Position numbers and translations under genes: made by a program
In this document: in pieces, positions 38,801-46,372 of the stretch
How positions within the stretch are numbered: the first letter of the stretch is position 1
How the letters are laid out: the number at the start of each line of letters is the position of its first letter
Notes under the pieces: model-generated
Told to the model about the DNA's origin: nothing
The model's input: the letters and a program-made list of their open reading frames with translations, nothing else
The model's database searches: none
From: Brevibacterium sp. p3-SID960
GTDB taxonomy: Bacteria > Actinomycetota > Actinomycetes > Actinomycetales > Brevibacteriaceae
Assembly (NCBI RefSeq): GCF_025144725.1
Contig: NZ_JALXKS010000001.1
Span: forward strand, 1-64,000
Length of the DNA stretch: 64,000 nt
Direction of reading: 5' to 3'

Positions 38801-39614
38801 TGCGCGAGATCGACTGGGAGTCGGCCTCCCGCAGCTCGACTGTCGCGACGTCCTTGAGCAGCACCGGTTCGTCCTTACCGGGCAGGGCGAGGTTGGCGAT
38901 CTGGTCGACACTGGTCAGCCGGGCGCCGACGGACACCGGGGTGGTCTTGCCCTCATCGACGAGGTCGCCTGCCGAGGTGGGGATGCCGTTGGCCTGCAGG
39001 ATCCCCGCAAGTGCATCTGGGCTTAAGCCCTCGTCTTCGAGTTTGTCCTCATCGGCTTCGATCGAGACTTCCTTGACCGGTGCGCCGGTGACGTCGACGG
39101 CACGGACGCCGTCGACGCGCTTGAGCTCAGGCACGGCGACGTCGTCGAGCTCCTGAGCGAGCGCCTCGGGATCATCGGAGCCGGTGACGGTGAGCATCGC
39201 GATCGGGATGTCGGCTGTCGACGCGGAGAACACCTCGGGCTCGGAGCCGTCGGGCAGCTGCGGCTGGGCCTGGGAGACGGCGCGCTGGAGCTGCCGGACG
39301 ATCTCATCAGAGGAGGTTCCGTACTTCGTCTCGACGATGACCTGGGAGGACCCGGCCGTCGAGACGGAGGAGACCTTCTCCACCTCCGCGACATTGTTCA
39401 GTGCGGCTTCGAGCGGCTCGGTGACCTCCGTCTCTACCGCCTCGGGGCTGGCACCGTCGTAGGAGGTGGTGACGAAGGCCTGCGGCATCTGCAGGTCGGG
39501 GAAGAGCTCCTTCTTCATCTGGGCGGTGGCGATGAGGCCGAACCCGATCGCGATGACGGAGATGAGCGCGATGAGCGCCCGGTTGCGCAGACTCACACGG
39601 GTGAGCAGGTTCAT
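35856..39614 (-). CDS. RND (HAE1/AcrB-type) efflux transporter
   Basis: 1252-residue membrane transporter with two repeats, each with a long periplasm-side loop and a block of six membrane helices. VVDDSIVVIEAIRRRH is the helix-4 Asp-Asp proton-relay motif; NAIVLIDLINHFRR is its partner in the second half. Proteins of this type in Gram-positives resemble SwrC. The inter-repeat linker and the last ~110 residues are Ala/Thr/Ser/Gly-rich and contain TASG from the dispersed 12-mer (37896-37907). No adaptor or outer-membrane gene is adjacent. A CPBP protease follows in a GTGA overlap. Confidence 0.9.
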   Translation of the reverse strand: MNLLTRVSLRNRALIALISVIAIGFGLIATAQMKKELFPDLQMPQAFVTTSYDGASPEAVETEVTEPLEAALNNVAEVEKVSSVSTAGSSQVIVETKYGTSSDEIVRQLQRAVSQAQPQLPDGSEPEVFSASTADIPIAMLTVTGSDDPEALAQELDDVAVPELKRVDGVRAVDVTGAPVKEVSIEADEDKLEDEGLSPDALAGILQANGIPTSAGDLVDEGKTTPVSVGARLTSVDQIANLALPGKDEPVLLKDVATVELREADSQSISRTNGEPALSLMVMKKPDGNIVEISDAVAEKLPDVTERMSDNVEFHTVFDQAPFIKQSIDDLVNEGVFGLIFAVLVILVFLLSVRATIITAISIPLSLLVTLLSLWLSGYSLNMLTLAALTISIGRVVDDSIVVIEAIRRRHAQGGTKFTSIMGAVSEVAGAITASTLTTMAVFVPMIFVSGQTGEMFRPFALTAAIALAASLLVALTIVPVLAYWFLRDRESRVKLTRAQKQQIRADRKANLRQWKSERKAVRKRPVSIEAPAGRHATSELPIIGESDGTAPTRTAAGGTAATAAPTAATASGTAAGAQPGSDVDELAALRSPVTRLQKTYVPFISASTKHPVITLIIAVLVLAGTVFMIPQLKTELFPDTGQDFLQVEQSFDAGSSLEESGEQAAIVEDVFENYDEIESYQLSIGDDSMGGDATVGTHLLNLKPGVSIKDLSAKLEEDFEDLDGAGELTIQSEGGGMSNDIEVSVTGSDNDKLATASEDIAHAVRDLDEVQSVTTDLEATQPTLEVDIDRKKAAEEGLDEATVGQVVQRAMNGQQIGNVVIDNLGHRVVLHAGDVSTVKELEDLEIPVTAQASAGAGASGTGQDGAGDMGQDTDAGMMPGAPAPAPVPEPETETVKLSEIAEVNRTETPAEIRHTEGQRSVTVTITPAGNDLGAASQAVQKAAADVDTPQGVTVDFGGATAEQQEAFTQMGLALLAAILITFVILVATFKSLLQPLILLVSIPFAATGSIGLSLLTDTPLGMTSMVGLLMLVGIVVTNAIVLIDLINHFRRHGVELRTAVIHGARLRYRPILMTAAATIFALVPMALGISGEGMLISKPLAIVVIGGLVSSTLLTLILVPVLYLLLESVKERRSERRTIKDMSRSHVIDQAEAEAEQKKAAAAAAAAGRSAAGSTAAGSTAAGEAASEVRADTTVDASDEAPADAPAASATDAEATRTSGTHAASGTDGSADDTTSDSGETGTSGAGEKPE

Positions 39615-39829
39615 ATGTGTCCTTCACATGTGGGTGTTGGAGTTCGGCTGCCTGAGGGCCGGCCTCCAGCGGCGGGGACTGTTGTCTTCAGCCTACGGAC
39701 AGCTTGCCACAGCGACACTGCGGGTGTCCGGCCGGGTGGGTCGGGTTTTCCCCACCTGACCACCCCCATGTTAGTTGCTGCACTAGTGAACCATTCAACC
39801 GGAGGTTCTGCCGGCTGGCCGCCCGTCGC

Positions 39830-41086
39830 TCACCGGGCCGGTGCCTCGGCGGTGGGCAAAGTCTCCCGGCCGGGAGCCCATGCGAGTGCCGCGAGCAGTG
39901 CGAGCACTCCGGTGAGTGCGAAGGCAAAGGCGTAGCCGCTGGCGTCGACGAGCATGCCGGCCAGGATCGGGCCGAGGATGGCGCCGGCGTCCATCGCCAT
40001 CTGGTAGCGGGAGAACACGGTGCCGGACTTGCGGGTCGAGCCGACGATGTCGGACAGCGCGGCCTGCTGGGCGGGGTTGAGCAGGCCTGCGCCGATGCCG
40101 GCGATGACGGAGAGGGCGTAGAACACCCACACCGACGGGCTGAGGCCCAGCACGATCGTGGCCGCGCCCATGATGATGAGGCCGGTGACGATGAAGGGCT
40201 TGCGACCGTGGAAGTCGGAGTAGCGACCGACGACGCGCACGGCGGCGAAGTTGCCCAGGGCGAAGAACGTCAGCGCCAGCCCGGCGGTCTTGGGTCCGGC
40301 GCTGAGCACGTGGAGGGCGAAGAGCGGGTAGAGGGCCACGCGGATTCCCATCGACGCCCAGCCGTGGACGAATCCGGACAGCAGAGCCGCCCGGTAGGCG
40401 GAGTCGCGCCAGGCTTCGCGGAAGCCCATCCGCGAGGTGTCCAAAGCCTTGGCGCCCGAGGCGGTTCGCTCCTCGTCGCGGTCCGCGCTGGTGGCCAGCG
40501 CGTCGATGCGGGTGGCGTCAAGGCGCAGCCACACGATCACGGCAGCGATGACGAGGGCGACGGCGTAGACGATGAACGGCACGCGCATCCCCCACCCTGC
40601 CATGAGACCGCCGACGACGGGGCCTGCGATGTTGCCGACGAGGAAGGCGGTGGCGTAGGCGCTGGTCGCCCGGGCGCGCTGGCGGACCGGGGCGATGCGG
40701 ACGATGAGGGCCATCGCCGAGACGGTGAACATCGTTGAGCCGAGTCCGCCGAGGCCGCGGAAGATCAGCAGCTGCCAGTAGTTCTGGGCGAGTGCGACGG
40801 CGAAGGTGGAGGCGGCGACGATGAGCAGGCCGGTGATGTAGACCCGGCGCTCGCCGAGTGTGTTGACGAGGCTGCCGCCGGCAGGGGCGAAGACGAACCG
40901 GAAGAATGCGAATGAGCTCACGACGATGGTCGCGGCGGTGACGCCGAGATCGAAGCTCTCGGCGAACTGCGGCAGCACCGGGGCGATAATGCCGTAGCCG
41001 ATGGCGACCGTGAAGGCCGCTGCGACGAGAACGGTGATCTCACCGGGCAGCGGCTGCCGGGAGGTGGCAGATGCGGGGTGGCTCAC
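39830..41086 (-). CDS. MFS transporter
   Basis: Major facilitator superfamily permease with about twelve membrane helices in 418 residues. The loop-2/3-like motif NTLGERRVYITG and a central basic loop (about residues 200-220) are seen; that loop carries TASG from the 12-mer at 40454-40465. A drug-efflux role is likely for this subgroup but not provable from sequence. The next gene begins one base after its stop. Confidence 0.85.
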   Translation of the reverse strand: MSHPASATSRQPLPGEITVLVAAAFTVAIGYGIIAPVLPQFAESFDLGVTAATIVVSSFAFFRFVFAPAGGSLVNTLGERRVYITGLLIVAASTFAVALAQNYWQLLIFRGLGGLGSTMFTVSAMALIVRIAPVRQRARATSAYATAFLVGNIAGPVVGGLMAGWGMRVPFIVYAVALVIAAVIVWLRLDATRIDALATSADRDEERTASGAKALDTSRMGFREAWRDSAYRAALLSGFVHGWASMGIRVALYPLFALHVLSAGPKTAGLALTFFALGNFAAVRVVGRYSDFHGRKPFIVTGLIIMGAATIVLGLSPSVWVFYALSVIAGIGAGLLNPAQQAALSDIVGSTRKSGTVFSRYQMAMDAGAILGPILAGMLVDASGYAFAFALTGVLALLAALAWAPGRETLPTAEAPAR

Positions 41087-41872
41087 CTACCGCCGGTCCT
41101 TCTTCTTCGCCTTCTTCCTCGCCTTCTGGGCGGACTTCTTCGCCTGTTCTTCAGCCTTCTTGGCAGCCTTCTTCGCAGCTTTCTTGGCGGTCTTCTTCGC
41201 GGCCGTCGTGGCCGCCTTCTCGTCGGCGCGCTCCCCTGCTGGATGGACGGCGTCGGCGCTCTCCGCAGCCACCGCCTCGGGCCCGGGCAGGGTGGAGAGG
41301 AACTGGCTGGGGTCCTTCGGTGGGCGGCGGGAGGTCTCCAGGCGCTTGCGGAAGGCCGGGTCGATGTCGCCGACGTAGAGCCAGCCCATGAGGAGTTCGT
41401 TCTCGTTCAGCCCGTGCAGGGCGCGCACGGCCGGGGCGTTGGCGTCGAGTCCGGTGCGCCACATCACGCCCCACCCGGCCTGCCAGAGGGCGAGCTCGAG
41501 CAAGTGGGCGGCACCGGCGGCGGTGGCGTGCTGCTCCCATACGGGCACCTTCGGGTGCTCGGTCGGTGAGGCGATGACGGCGATGAGCAGCTCGGCACGC
41601 AGCGGTTTGGGGTTCGGCTTGTCACCGGGTTCGCGTCCGGCGGCTGCGTCGAGGGCCGCACCGAGCCGGAGGCGGTCGTCACCGCGGATCGTCAGCAGTC
41701 GCCACGGTCTGAGCGCCTTGTGATCGGCGACCGGGGTGACGGCGTCGAGGAGGGTGAGGAGCTCGTCGTCGTTCGGGGTCTGCGGACCGACCTTCGAGAT
41801 CGAACGGCGGGCGGCCATCGCGGCCAGCACCGGGTCGTCGAAGCGAGCGGCGGCAGGCTGTGGGTGGCTCAT
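41087..41872 (-). CDS. Nitroreductase-family protein with Lys/Ala-rich tail
   Basis: FMN-dependent oxidoreductase fold: RRSISKVGPQTP at the N-terminus, PWRLLTIRGDDR, HLLELALWQAGWGVMWRTG in the core. It then has a tail of about 65 residues, of which the last ~45 are almost only Lys, Ala, Gln and Arg (KKAAKKAAKKAEEQAKKSAQ), like histone H1 or Lsr2-type nucleoid tails. ATG 41872 forms a TGATG overlap with the msrA stop. Substrate unknown; the tail suggests binding to nucleic acid or another polyanion. Confidence 0.85.
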   Translation of the reverse strand: MSHPQPAAARFDDPVLAAMAARRSISKVGPQTPNDDELLTLLDAVTPVADHKALRPWRLLTIRGDDRLRLGAALDAAAGREPGDKPNPKPLRAELLIAVIASPTEHPKVPVWEQHATAAGAAHLLELALWQAGWGVMWRTGLDANAPAVRALHGLNENELLMGWLYVGDIDPAFRKRLETSRRPPKDPSQFLSTLPGPEAVAAESADAVHPAGERADEKAATTAAKKTAKKAAKKAAKKAEEQAKKSAQKARKKAKKKDRR

Positions 41873-42393
41873 CACTGCATCCATTCAGCGTAGGCGCGCC
41901 GGGCGGCGGCGAGCTTGGGGTCGACGATGAACATGCAGTATCCATTGAACCGGTTGCGCTGGTAGAAGTCCTGGTGGATGTCCTCGGCGACGTGGAAGTC
42001 GCCCAGCGGTTCGAGGGTGGTGACGATCGGTTCCGCGTAGAGCTCCTGGGCGTCTTCGATGGCGGCGGCGAAGCGCTGCCGTTCGTCCTCGCTGCGGTAG
42101 AACATCGCCGAACGGTACTGGGTGCCCACGTCGTTGCCCTGCCGGTTGAGGCTCGTCGGGTCATGCGAGGTGAAGAACATCGAGAGGATCACGTCATCGC
42201 TGATGATGTCCTCGTCGAAGGTCACCTGCAGGGCTTCGGCATGGCCGGTGGTGCCCGAGCACACGGAGTAGTAGTCCGGGTCGGGGGTGTGACCGCCGGT
42301 GTAGCCGCTGATGACGGAGTCGACGCCGCGGGTCTGCCGGTAGATGGCCTCCAAGCACCAGAAGCACCCTGCGGCCAGAGTCAAAGTCTGCAT
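41872..42393 (-). CDS. msrA: Peptide-methionine (S)-S-oxide reductase
   Basis: Repairs oxidised methionine. The active-site motif AGCFWCLEA is at residues 7-15, followed by GYTGGHTPDPDYYSVCSGTTGHAEAL and the Tyr/Glu pocket residues. 173 residues. ATG 42393 starts right before the fold; 40 in-frame codons upstream have no ribosome-binding site and are rejected. Confidence 0.95.
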   Translation of the reverse strand: MQTLTLAAGCFWCLEAIYRQTRGVDSVISGYTGGHTPDPDYYSVCSGTTGHAEALQVTFDEDIISDDVILSMFFTSHDPTSLNRQGNDVGTQYRSAMFYRSEDERQRFAAAIEDAQELYAEPIVTTLEPLGDFHVAEDIHQDFYQRNRFNGYCMFIVDPKLAAARRAYAEWMQ

Positions 42394-42639
42394 ATTCGTC
42401 GGAACCACGCCGGCCGGCGGGTTATTCCAGGGGTGCTGCAGTCGACGCACGACTCGAAAGTTGCAGACCAGGACGAGTGTGCTTGTCATCTGAACGCGGA
42501 AGCGCAACACCAATGATGCAACCTAAGTTGCCGCGGCCACGGCAGGACGAGTAAGGGTTTCGGCTCAAAGCGGCAACTGTCAAGACTCGAACATCAGCAC
42601 CGTGCAACCGATGAGAACCAGTGATGCATGGTGCAACAG
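42394..42639. other. Intergenic region between msrA and the small gene pair
   Basis: AT-richer than the host with several GATGCAAC/GTGCAAC-like short repeats (for example near 42512, 42602 and 42625). No ORF with a ribosome-binding site was recognised. Confidence 0.4.
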
Positions 42640-42879
42640 TCAGGCCACCCGAAATCGTTTAAGCGCACCTTGCCGAGTCATGCCGAGCACATCGCCGATC
42701 GACTGCCACGTGTGTCCTGCCCGTCGGGCAGAAGCAACAGCATCTCTAAGCGACGCCTCCGCACCCTCCACGTCCATCGCAGCCACCGCAACACGCGCCA
42801 GTTCTCCCGACACTGAGGCAATCGGATCCGGGCCATCTCCAGATTCGATTTCTGCGAGCCGGTCTTCATCGCTGCGCAT
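42640..42879 (-). CDS. Small HTH protein (candidate antitoxin)
   Basis: 79 residues. The C-terminal segment GHTWQSIGDVLGMTRQGALKRF is a sigma-like helix-turn-helix typical of short actinobacterial regulators; the N-terminal half is acidic. ATG 42879 has GGGGGATCAGCG upstream and lies inside the end of the preceding gene (14-base overlap). With that gene's BrnT-like features, this resembles a toxin-antitoxin pair in which the second gene is the DNA-binding antitoxin and represses the shared promoter. Proposed, not proven. Confidence 0.65.
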   Translation of the reverse strand: MRSDEDRLAEIESGDGPDPIASVSGELARVAVAAMDVEGAEASLRDAVASARRAGHTWQSIGDVLGMTRQGALKRFRVA

Positions 42880-43102
42880 CGCTGATCCCCCACTTTCGCC
42901 GCAGGAACTTGGGCCGAACCGGCATCGCATGGAAGACCCCACTTGACCGGTTCACCGCGACCTCTAGAAGCGAACCGTCCCGAGCAGACCCGACCACCAT
43001 CCTGTAGTCATCAAAGAAATGCACGGTTATCACATTGACAAGAGCATGACGAATGTCCTCGGGCCGAACCCCGTGCTTGAGAGCACTGCCCTTGACTTCC
43101 AT
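42866..43102 (-). CDS. Small protein resembling a BrnT-like toxin (candidate)
   Basis: 78 residues: a helical start (SALKHGVRPEDIRHALVN), then three beta strands (VHFFDDYRMVVGSARDGSLLEVAVNRSSGVFHAMPVRP). The KHGV start, R-x-x-x-G strand and closing HAM-x-x-RP arrangement are reminiscent of BrnT/RelE-fold toxins, but I cannot assign a family. It has a consensus promoter and is followed by an overlapping HTH gene. The region is AT-richer than the host. Confidence 0.6.
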   Translation of the reverse strand: MEVKGSALKHGVRPEDIRHALVNVITVHFFDDYRMVVGSARDGSLLEVAVNRSSGVFHAMPVRPKFLRRKWGISDAQR

Positions 43103-43118
43103 CTACACTCTACTTTTT

Positions 43119-43134
43119 GGTAATTCTAGTTACC
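43119..43134. promoter_or_regulatory. Inverted repeat over the -10 of the small gene pair
   Basis: GGTAATTCTAGTTACC has GGTAA/TTACC arms and covers the -10 box. A second AGTTACC occurs at 43156-43162, 28 bases away. These are candidate operators for autoregulation by the HTH protein. Confidence 0.5.
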
Positions 43135-43151
43135 GGAACTCAAGTTGTCAA
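43123..43151 (-). promoter_or_regulatory. Consensus sigma-70 promoter
   Basis: On the minus strand TTGACA (43151-43146) and TAGAAT (43128-43123) are separated by exactly 17 bases, about 20 bases ahead of the ATG at 43102. Confidence 0.8.
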
Positions 43152-43191
43152 CGACAGTTACCATGCGGATCTTGGGCGCAGCAGACTGCGC

Positions 43192-44163
43192 TCAGCTCAG
43201 GTTCGGCATCCGGTCGGCGTCGGAGACGATCTCGAACTCGCCGGCGCGCGGCCAGTTGCGCAGCACGAACAGGGCCTCGCGGGCCTCCCAGCCGGCGTCA
43301 CCGTCGTCCCAGTCCTCGGCGTCGCCGTCATCGATCATCCCGAAGGCCTCGCCGTTCGCCTCAGCGGCACGGTCCGGGTAGATGTCGAAGTCCTCGGCCA
43401 GGTCGATGCTCGCGATTCGGCCGTCGGCGGTCTCGATGCTGAGGTACAGGTCAGTGCCGTCCGGGGCAACGATGTGCCCGCGCACCGGGTAGGTCTGGCG
43501 GGAGGGCACAACGCGCTCGGCGTCGGCGGGCACCTGCACGGTGATGGTGCTGACGAGCCACTCACCAGGCTCGTCGCTGCCGGCCTCGTGGTCACGCGCG
43601 ACCCAGAACTCGGCTGCAGCGAGCTGATCGCGCAGCACCTGTGCGGTGTGCGGGTCGAGGGCATGGGTGTCGTCCAGCACCGCAAGAACGGAATCGCGGA
43701 TGTGGACCGGCAGCACGATCTTCTGCTCGGCGGCGTCACCCCAGTCCTCGTCGCCATCCCAGTCGATCGTGTGGTCGAGTGCGAGGACGGCCACGTGGGC
43801 CAGGGCCGTCGCGCCGATGGAGACGGCAGCGCTGACGAGCGGCGGATTCTTCACACCCCAGCTGCCCAGCTTGTCATCGGCCCACCGGTTGAAGCGGGTG
43901 AGCAGCGGCCAACCCGCATACGTCAGCGCAGCGCTGCCGATCCCGATCGCGGCATTGACCGCGTTCTCCTTCTTCGGGTCCAGCGGCGTGCTGACGCCGG
44001 TGTAGGATTCCGCTCCCGAAGCGGCAGACAGCACACCGGTGGCGCCAGCGTAGACAAGACGGGCGGTCTGCTGGTGCTTCTTCGGCACCCACCACGGGCG
44101 GAAGGCCGACAGTGCCGCCAAACCGAGGTCGACGGAGGCGGCCACAAAGGGATTCAGACGCAT
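43192..44163 (-). CDS. Hypothetical protein with N-terminal membrane helices
   Basis: 323 residues, not recognised. The N-terminal ~150 residues carry four weakly hydrophobic segments (DLGLAALSAF, LVYAGATGVLSAASG, AIGIGSAALTYAGWP, VSAAVSIGATALAHVAVLAL). The rest is soluble, acidic and rich in Asp/Trp (DWDGDEDWGDAAEQ, then IDDGDAEDWDDGDAGW). ATG 44163 follows GAGGAGCACCCT. The long frame upstream overlaps def and is not coding. It follows the def gene by about 58 bases. Confidence 0.75.
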   Translation of the reverse strand: MRLNPFVAASVDLGLAALSAFRPWWVPKKHQQTARLVYAGATGVLSAASGAESYTGVSTPLDPKKENAVNAAIGIGSAALTYAGWPLLTRFNRWADDKLGSWGVKNPPLVSAAVSIGATALAHVAVLALDHTIDWDGDEDWGDAAEQKIVLPVHIRDSVLAVLDDTHALDPHTAQVLRDQLAAAEFWVARDHEAGSDEPGEWLVSTITVQVPADAERVVPSRQTYPVRGHIVAPDGTDLYLSIETADGRIASIDLAEDFDIYPDRAAEANGEAFGMIDDGDAEDWDDGDAGWEAREALFVLRNWPRAGEFEIVSDADRMPNLS

Positions 44164-44221
44164 AGGGTGCTCCTCGGGCAGGGGTCGCGGGACCAGAAGG
44201 CAGGGGGCTGGGAATCCGGGG

Positions 44222-44938
44222 TCACAGGATCGGGGAGTCCGGCAGGTCGAAGCCGAGCGCGCGGGCGGCCTCGGCAGCACTCGGCTGGCTCCACCAGCGC
44301 GCCACCTGCGCTGAGGTGGCCAGCGAGCGCATCTCGGCCAGGTCGGTGTAGAGCACCCCATCGAGGTGGTCGGTCTCGTGGGCGACGATGCGCGCCTGCC
44401 AGCCGGTGATCTCCCGTTCGATGCTGCCGCCGCCGAGGTGGTGGCCGGTGAGTGCGATCGTGCGCGGGCGGGCGACGACGGCCTGGTAACCGGGAATCGA
44501 CAGGCAGCCCTCATAGAAGGCCACCTGCTCATCACCGACGGCCTGGTAATGGGAGTTGACGATCGCCGCGTACGGTGTCGGTGTGCGCTCGCGGATGCGG
44601 GCGACCTCACCGAGCACCGGCGCCGGGTCTTCGATGACGAACATCCGCAGGCTGATGCCGACTTGCGGGGCGGCGAGCCCGACACCGGGTGCGGCCTGCA
44701 TCGTGGCACGCATCGCTGCAGCGAGTCCCTGCAGGGTCGCGTCGTCGATCTGCCCGTCGACCTCCTCGGTCGTCTGGCGCAGCACCGGGTGCCCGGCTTC
44801 GACGATCGGGATGATCCCGTCGTTGTCGGCTGCTGCGGCCAGTGCGGCCTCAACCTGTTCGGCGACGGTAGTCGGCTCGGCGCGGCTGGGCGGTTCGAAG
44901 TCCGTGGCCGGTGCGGCGCTGGCTGTGCGTGCGGTCAT
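44222..44938 (-). CDS. def: Peptide deformylase
   Basis: Removes the N-formyl group from new proteins. The three motifs GVGLAAPQVG, EGCLSIPG and HETDHLDG are intact, supplying Gln, Cys and two His for the metal site. 238 residues with a ~40-residue Ala-rich N-terminal extension. It begins with an ATGA overlap on the citE-like gene, so it is part of the maoC-citE-def transcript. Confidence 0.95.
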   Translation of the reverse strand: MTARTASAAPATDFEPPSRAEPTTVAEQVEAALAAAADNDGIIPIVEAGHPVLRQTTEEVDGQIDDATLQGLAAAMRATMQAAPGVGLAAPQVGISLRMFVIEDPAPVLGEVARIRERTPTPYAAIVNSHYQAVGDEQVAFYEGCLSIPGYQAVVARPRTIALTGHHLGGGSIEREITGWQARIVAHETDHLDGVLYTDLAEMRSLATSAQVARWWSQPSAAEAARALGFDLPDSPIL

Positions 44939-45753
44939 CGGGCGCGGGCCACGATCGTCTGGGCGTGCTTGAGCAGTGGGGCGTCGATCATCTTGCCCTC
45001 GTAGCTGAAGGCGCCCGAGGAGGTCTCAGCGAGTGCGAGCACCTCACGCGCCCAGGTCAGCTGCTCCTCCGTCGGGGCGAACGCCTCACGCACGACGGCG
45101 ATGTGCTTGGGGTGGATCGAGACCTTCCCGTCGAAACCGGATTCGACGGCATCCTCGGTCTCGACCGCGAGGCCGTCGAGATCGTCGATGGCCGCCCAGA
45201 TCGAATCGAGGGCGAGCTTGCCGTGGGCCTTCGCCGCCAGCAGGGTCAGCGAGCGCACGGTGCGGCAGACGTCGCGGTAGGTGCCATCGGCTTTGCGGGA
45301 GGACCCGCCGCCCAAGTCGGCGGTCAGGTCTTCGGCACCCCACATGAGGGCTGCGACGTTGTCGGCGGCGGCGACCTCAGCGGCGTTGATGCCGCCCGTG
45401 GCCGTCTCGATGAGGGCGATGACCTGGTACTCAGCCAGCGCCTCGGGCCCGGTGGCGTCTTCTGCTTTGGGCAGCATGACGTGAGTGAACGGCAGCCTTC
45501 CGAGCAACTCCAGGTCTGCGGAGAAATGCTCAGTGTCTGGGGCGTTGACCCGGATGACGGTGCGGGCAGGATCGAGGGCATCGTCGCCGGCGCAGTGCTC
45601 AGCCAGCGCCTTGCGGGCGGCAGCCTTGTCCGCCTCGGCGACGGCGTCTTCGAGGTCGACGATGACGATATCGGAGCGGTCAGCGGCCTTGCGGTAGCGG
45701 TCCGGGCGATCGGCCGGGACGAACAGCCAGGCGGGAGCGAACGTGAAGGACAT
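44935..45753 (-). CDS. HpcH/HpaI-type acyl-CoA lyase (CitE-like)
   Basis: TIM-barrel lyase of the citrate-lyase beta family: WLFVPADRPDRYRKA at the start, DIVIVDLEDAVAEADK with metal-binding Glu/Asp, and RVNAPDTEHF. Single CitE proteins without citrate lyase alpha/gamma act as hydroxyacyl-CoA lyases; the mycobacterial homologue next to maoC is reported to use 3-hydroxy-3-methylglutaryl-type CoA esters. ATG 45753 follows AAGGAGGTGTG in a TGATG overlap with maoC. It fits a leucine-degradation role with the carboxylase genes at 54957-58582. Confidence 0.88.
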   Translation of the reverse strand: MSFTFAPAWLFVPADRPDRYRKAADRSDIVIVDLEDAVAEADKAAARKALAEHCAGDDALDPARTVIRVNAPDTEHFSADLELLGRLPFTHVMLPKAEDATGPEALAEYQVIALIETATGGINAAEVAAADNVAALMWGAEDLTADLGGGSSRKADGTYRDVCRTVRSLTLLAAKAHGKLALDSIWAAIDDLDGLAVETEDAVESGFDGKVSIHPKHIAVVREAFAPTEEQLTWAREVLALAETSSGAFSYEGKMIDAPLLKHAQTIVARAR

Positions 45754-46298
45754 CACACCTCCTTGCCTGTGGTGGCGTGATCGGAGGTGAAGACCATAGT
45801 CTTGCGCACGGCCTTGGCGACGATCTCGCCGTGCTGGTTGCGGCCGATGTGCTCCAGGCTCACGATGCCCTGGCCAGGCCGGGAGTTCGACAGACGCTTG
45901 TCGACGATCTTCGTCTCCGCATACAGGGTGTCGCCGTGGAACAGCGGTGCAGGGAACGCGACCTCGGAGAAGCCGAGGTTGCCGACGATCGTGCCCTGGG
46001 TCAGCTGGGAGACAGAGAGGCCGACGAGGGTGGCGAGGGTGAACATCGAGTTCACCAGGCGCTGGCCGAACGGCTCGGTCTCAGCGAAAGCGGCGTCGAG
46101 GTGGAGTGCCTGGGTGTTCATCGTCACGGCGGTGAACCAGGTGTTGTCAGCCTCGGTGATCGTTCGGCCGGGGGCGTGCTTGTACACCGCGCCGATCTCG
46201 AACTCCTCGAACCACAGCCCACGCTGCTGGATGACGTGGGTGGGCTCGGCGGCGTCAGCGGTGCCGCTCTGCTCAGGCGATGGCGTGTTCTCAGTCAT
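45753..46298 (-). CDS. MaoC-family (R)-enoyl-CoA hydratase-like protein
   Basis: Hotdog-fold hydratase of 181 residues. RTITEADNTWFTAVTMNTQALHLDAAFA carries the expected Asp and His of the hydratase-2 motif. A MaoC gene beside citE is found in the mycobacterial leucine cluster. Its start is only 75 bases after the helicase-sigma gene, whose insertion may have cut it from its original promoter. Confidence 0.88.
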   Translation of the reverse strand: MTENTPSPEQSGTADAAEPTHVIQQRGLWFEEFEIGAVYKHAPGRTITEADNTWFTAVTMNTQALHLDAAFAETEPFGQRLVNSMFTLATLVGLSVSQLTQGTIVGNLGFSEVAFPAPLFHGDTLYAETKIVDKRLSNSRPGQGIVSLEHIGRNQHGEIVAKAVRKTMVFTSDHATTGKEV

Positions 46299-46372
46299 GG
46301 CTCAAGCGTACAAGCCGGGGTGACACAGGGCACTCGGGTGGCTCCCATGCTGGGGCCGGCTCCGACCGAGCA

